Source: Gluconobacter sp. P1C6_b (GTDB taxonomy: Bacteria; Pseudomonadota; Alphaproteobacteria; Acetobacterales; Acetobacteraceae). From it: 44,156 nucleotides of DNA. Position numbers and translations under genes: made by a program. Numbering within the stretch: position 1 is the stretch's first letter; every line of letters starts with the position of its first letter. The notes under the pieces are model-generated. The model ran no database searches and was not told where the DNA came from. It saw only the letters and a list, made by a program, of their open reading frames with translations. The DNA is taken from contig NZ_JACRVU010000022.1 of NCBI RefSeq assembly GCF_018811945.1, positions 1 through 44,156 on the forward strand. The letters are read 5' to 3'. This document shows, piece after piece, positions 43,851 to 44,156 of this stretch.

Positions 43851-44156
43851 TCATGCAGTGAGCTTCTTCACGAAACCGCTCACAAGGTGCAGGCTACATT
43901 GGTTGTGTGCCCCCGCAACCATCTGAACTTGCAATGCCAACGCATCACGAACCCCAGCCCCGAAACGGGCTGGGGTTTTCGTTTGTCCACTGCCCGACGC
44001 CATCGTCAGAATGCCGGCGAGATCGCCACGAACGTCGATCTGGAGGCCCTTGTCGGATGGCGTGAGGATGATCGCCTCGATCAGCGAGCGGATCACCTCG
44101 GCTGCCTCCTGGCGTTTCTCGTCCAACTCGGAATGCAGCATGTCGTGCAGGTGCGC
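43851..44156 (-). CDS. C-terminal part of a second large serine recombinase (cut by window edge)
   Basis: The frame is open from the window edge (AHLHDMLHSELDEKRQ) to a TGA at 43851. It lines up with the end of the first recombinase: IRSLIEAIILTPSDKGLQIDVRGDLAGIL against IRSLITRIRLIPENGELGIFLEGDLAAML, then VAGA at the att core. Catalytic and DNA-binding domains lie outside the window. After VAGA the tail HNQCSLHLVSGFVKKLTA is encoded by the right end of the first element, so this protein also has a borrowed C-terminus. It marks the left end of a second element. Confidence 0.85.
   Translation of the reverse strand, partial: AHLHDMLHSELDEKRQEAAEVIRSLIEAIILTPSDKGLQIDVRGDLAGILTMASGSGQTKTPARFGAGVRDALALQVQMVAGAHNQCSLHLVSGFVKKLTA
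43887..43905. repeat. Right arm of the att inverted repeat
   Basis: GTGCAGGCTACATTGGTTG is the inverted partner of 244-262, with a single mismatch. It lies two bases before the right core copy, so the element's right boundary is at about 43907. Confidence 0.8.
43908..43921. repeat. att core, right copy
   Basis: Exact direct copy of TGCCCCCGCAACCA from the tRNA-fMet end, without the rest of the tRNA. On the minus strand it encodes VAGA in frame with the second recombinase, just as the left copy does for the first. Confidence 0.85.

Noticed and set aside
43549-43854. 101-aa open frame on the minus strand near the right end
   Set aside because: No ribosome site and low-complexity composition; the overlapping frame from 43751 with GGAGG is the better candidate.

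Overview
The window is a tRNA-targeted genomic island in an alphaproteobacterium, most likely of the Acetobacteraceae (acetic acid bacteria). That placement rests on the 5S rRNA to tRNA-fMet gene order at the left edge and on the general look of the nitrate-assimilation proteins; it is an inference, since no 16S or 23S sequence is present. The left edge holds the end of an rRNA operon: 5S rRNA (about 3-120) and an intact initiator tRNA-fMet (173-249). An integrative element of about 43.7 kb starts in the 3' end of that tRNA. It is bounded by a 14-bp direct repeat (236-249 and 43908-43921), and just inside each copy lies one arm of an 18/19-bp inverted repeat (244-262 and 43887-43905). Joining the ends rebuilds a symmetrical site of about 48 bp, as expected for the attP of a large serine integrase. 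To the right of 43921 begins a second, related serine recombinase, so two elements appear to stand in tandem at the same tRNA.

Region by region. 206-2485: integration operon (excisionase-like double-HTH protein, 61-aa protein, large serine recombinase). 2567-10930: mobilization module (MobF relaxase-helicase, ParA-like ATPase, membrane and coiled-coil accessory proteins, candidate oriT inverted repeat); no type IV secretion genes are seen, so this looks like a mobilizable rather than self-transmissible element. 11480-13613: an operon of unknown genes closed by a terminator-like hairpin. 13616-14583: lipoprotein and small membrane proteins. 14796-15434: an S24/LexA-like HTH repressor that lacks the catalytic Ser and Lys. 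15626-16807: small protein and FkbM methyltransferase. 17128-17916: AT-rich DUF6602-type putative nuclease. 17917-18766: decayed DNA with an ACT-domain pseudogene. 18767-22037: a four-gene metabolic operon (two VOC proteins, SnoaL-like, saccharopine-dehydrogenase-like) divergent from an AraC-type regulator.

22339-31060 is a defence block: SprT/YgjP-like metalloprotease, HsdR, HsdS, HsdM, an extra half-size HsdS-like protein in first position, and a divergent self-inhibited Fic protein. 31347-43289 is a complete assimilatory nitrate operon: NarK-type transporter, alginate-export-type porin, NirBD fusion, nitrate reductase fused to a CysJ-like flavoprotein, NasT, NasS and a nitrate-reductase-associated protein. 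It brings its own regulatory circuit. A good sigma70 promoter (43262-43289) starts a leader of about 150 nt that folds into two hairpins, each with a six-base loop of the A1-N-N-G4 pattern recognised by ANTAR proteins; NasT, encoded in the same operon, is the obvious ligand. In the known scheme NasS senses nitrate and releases NasT, which binds the leader and allows expression. Molybdenum-cofactor and siroheme genes are not in the window and must come from the host.
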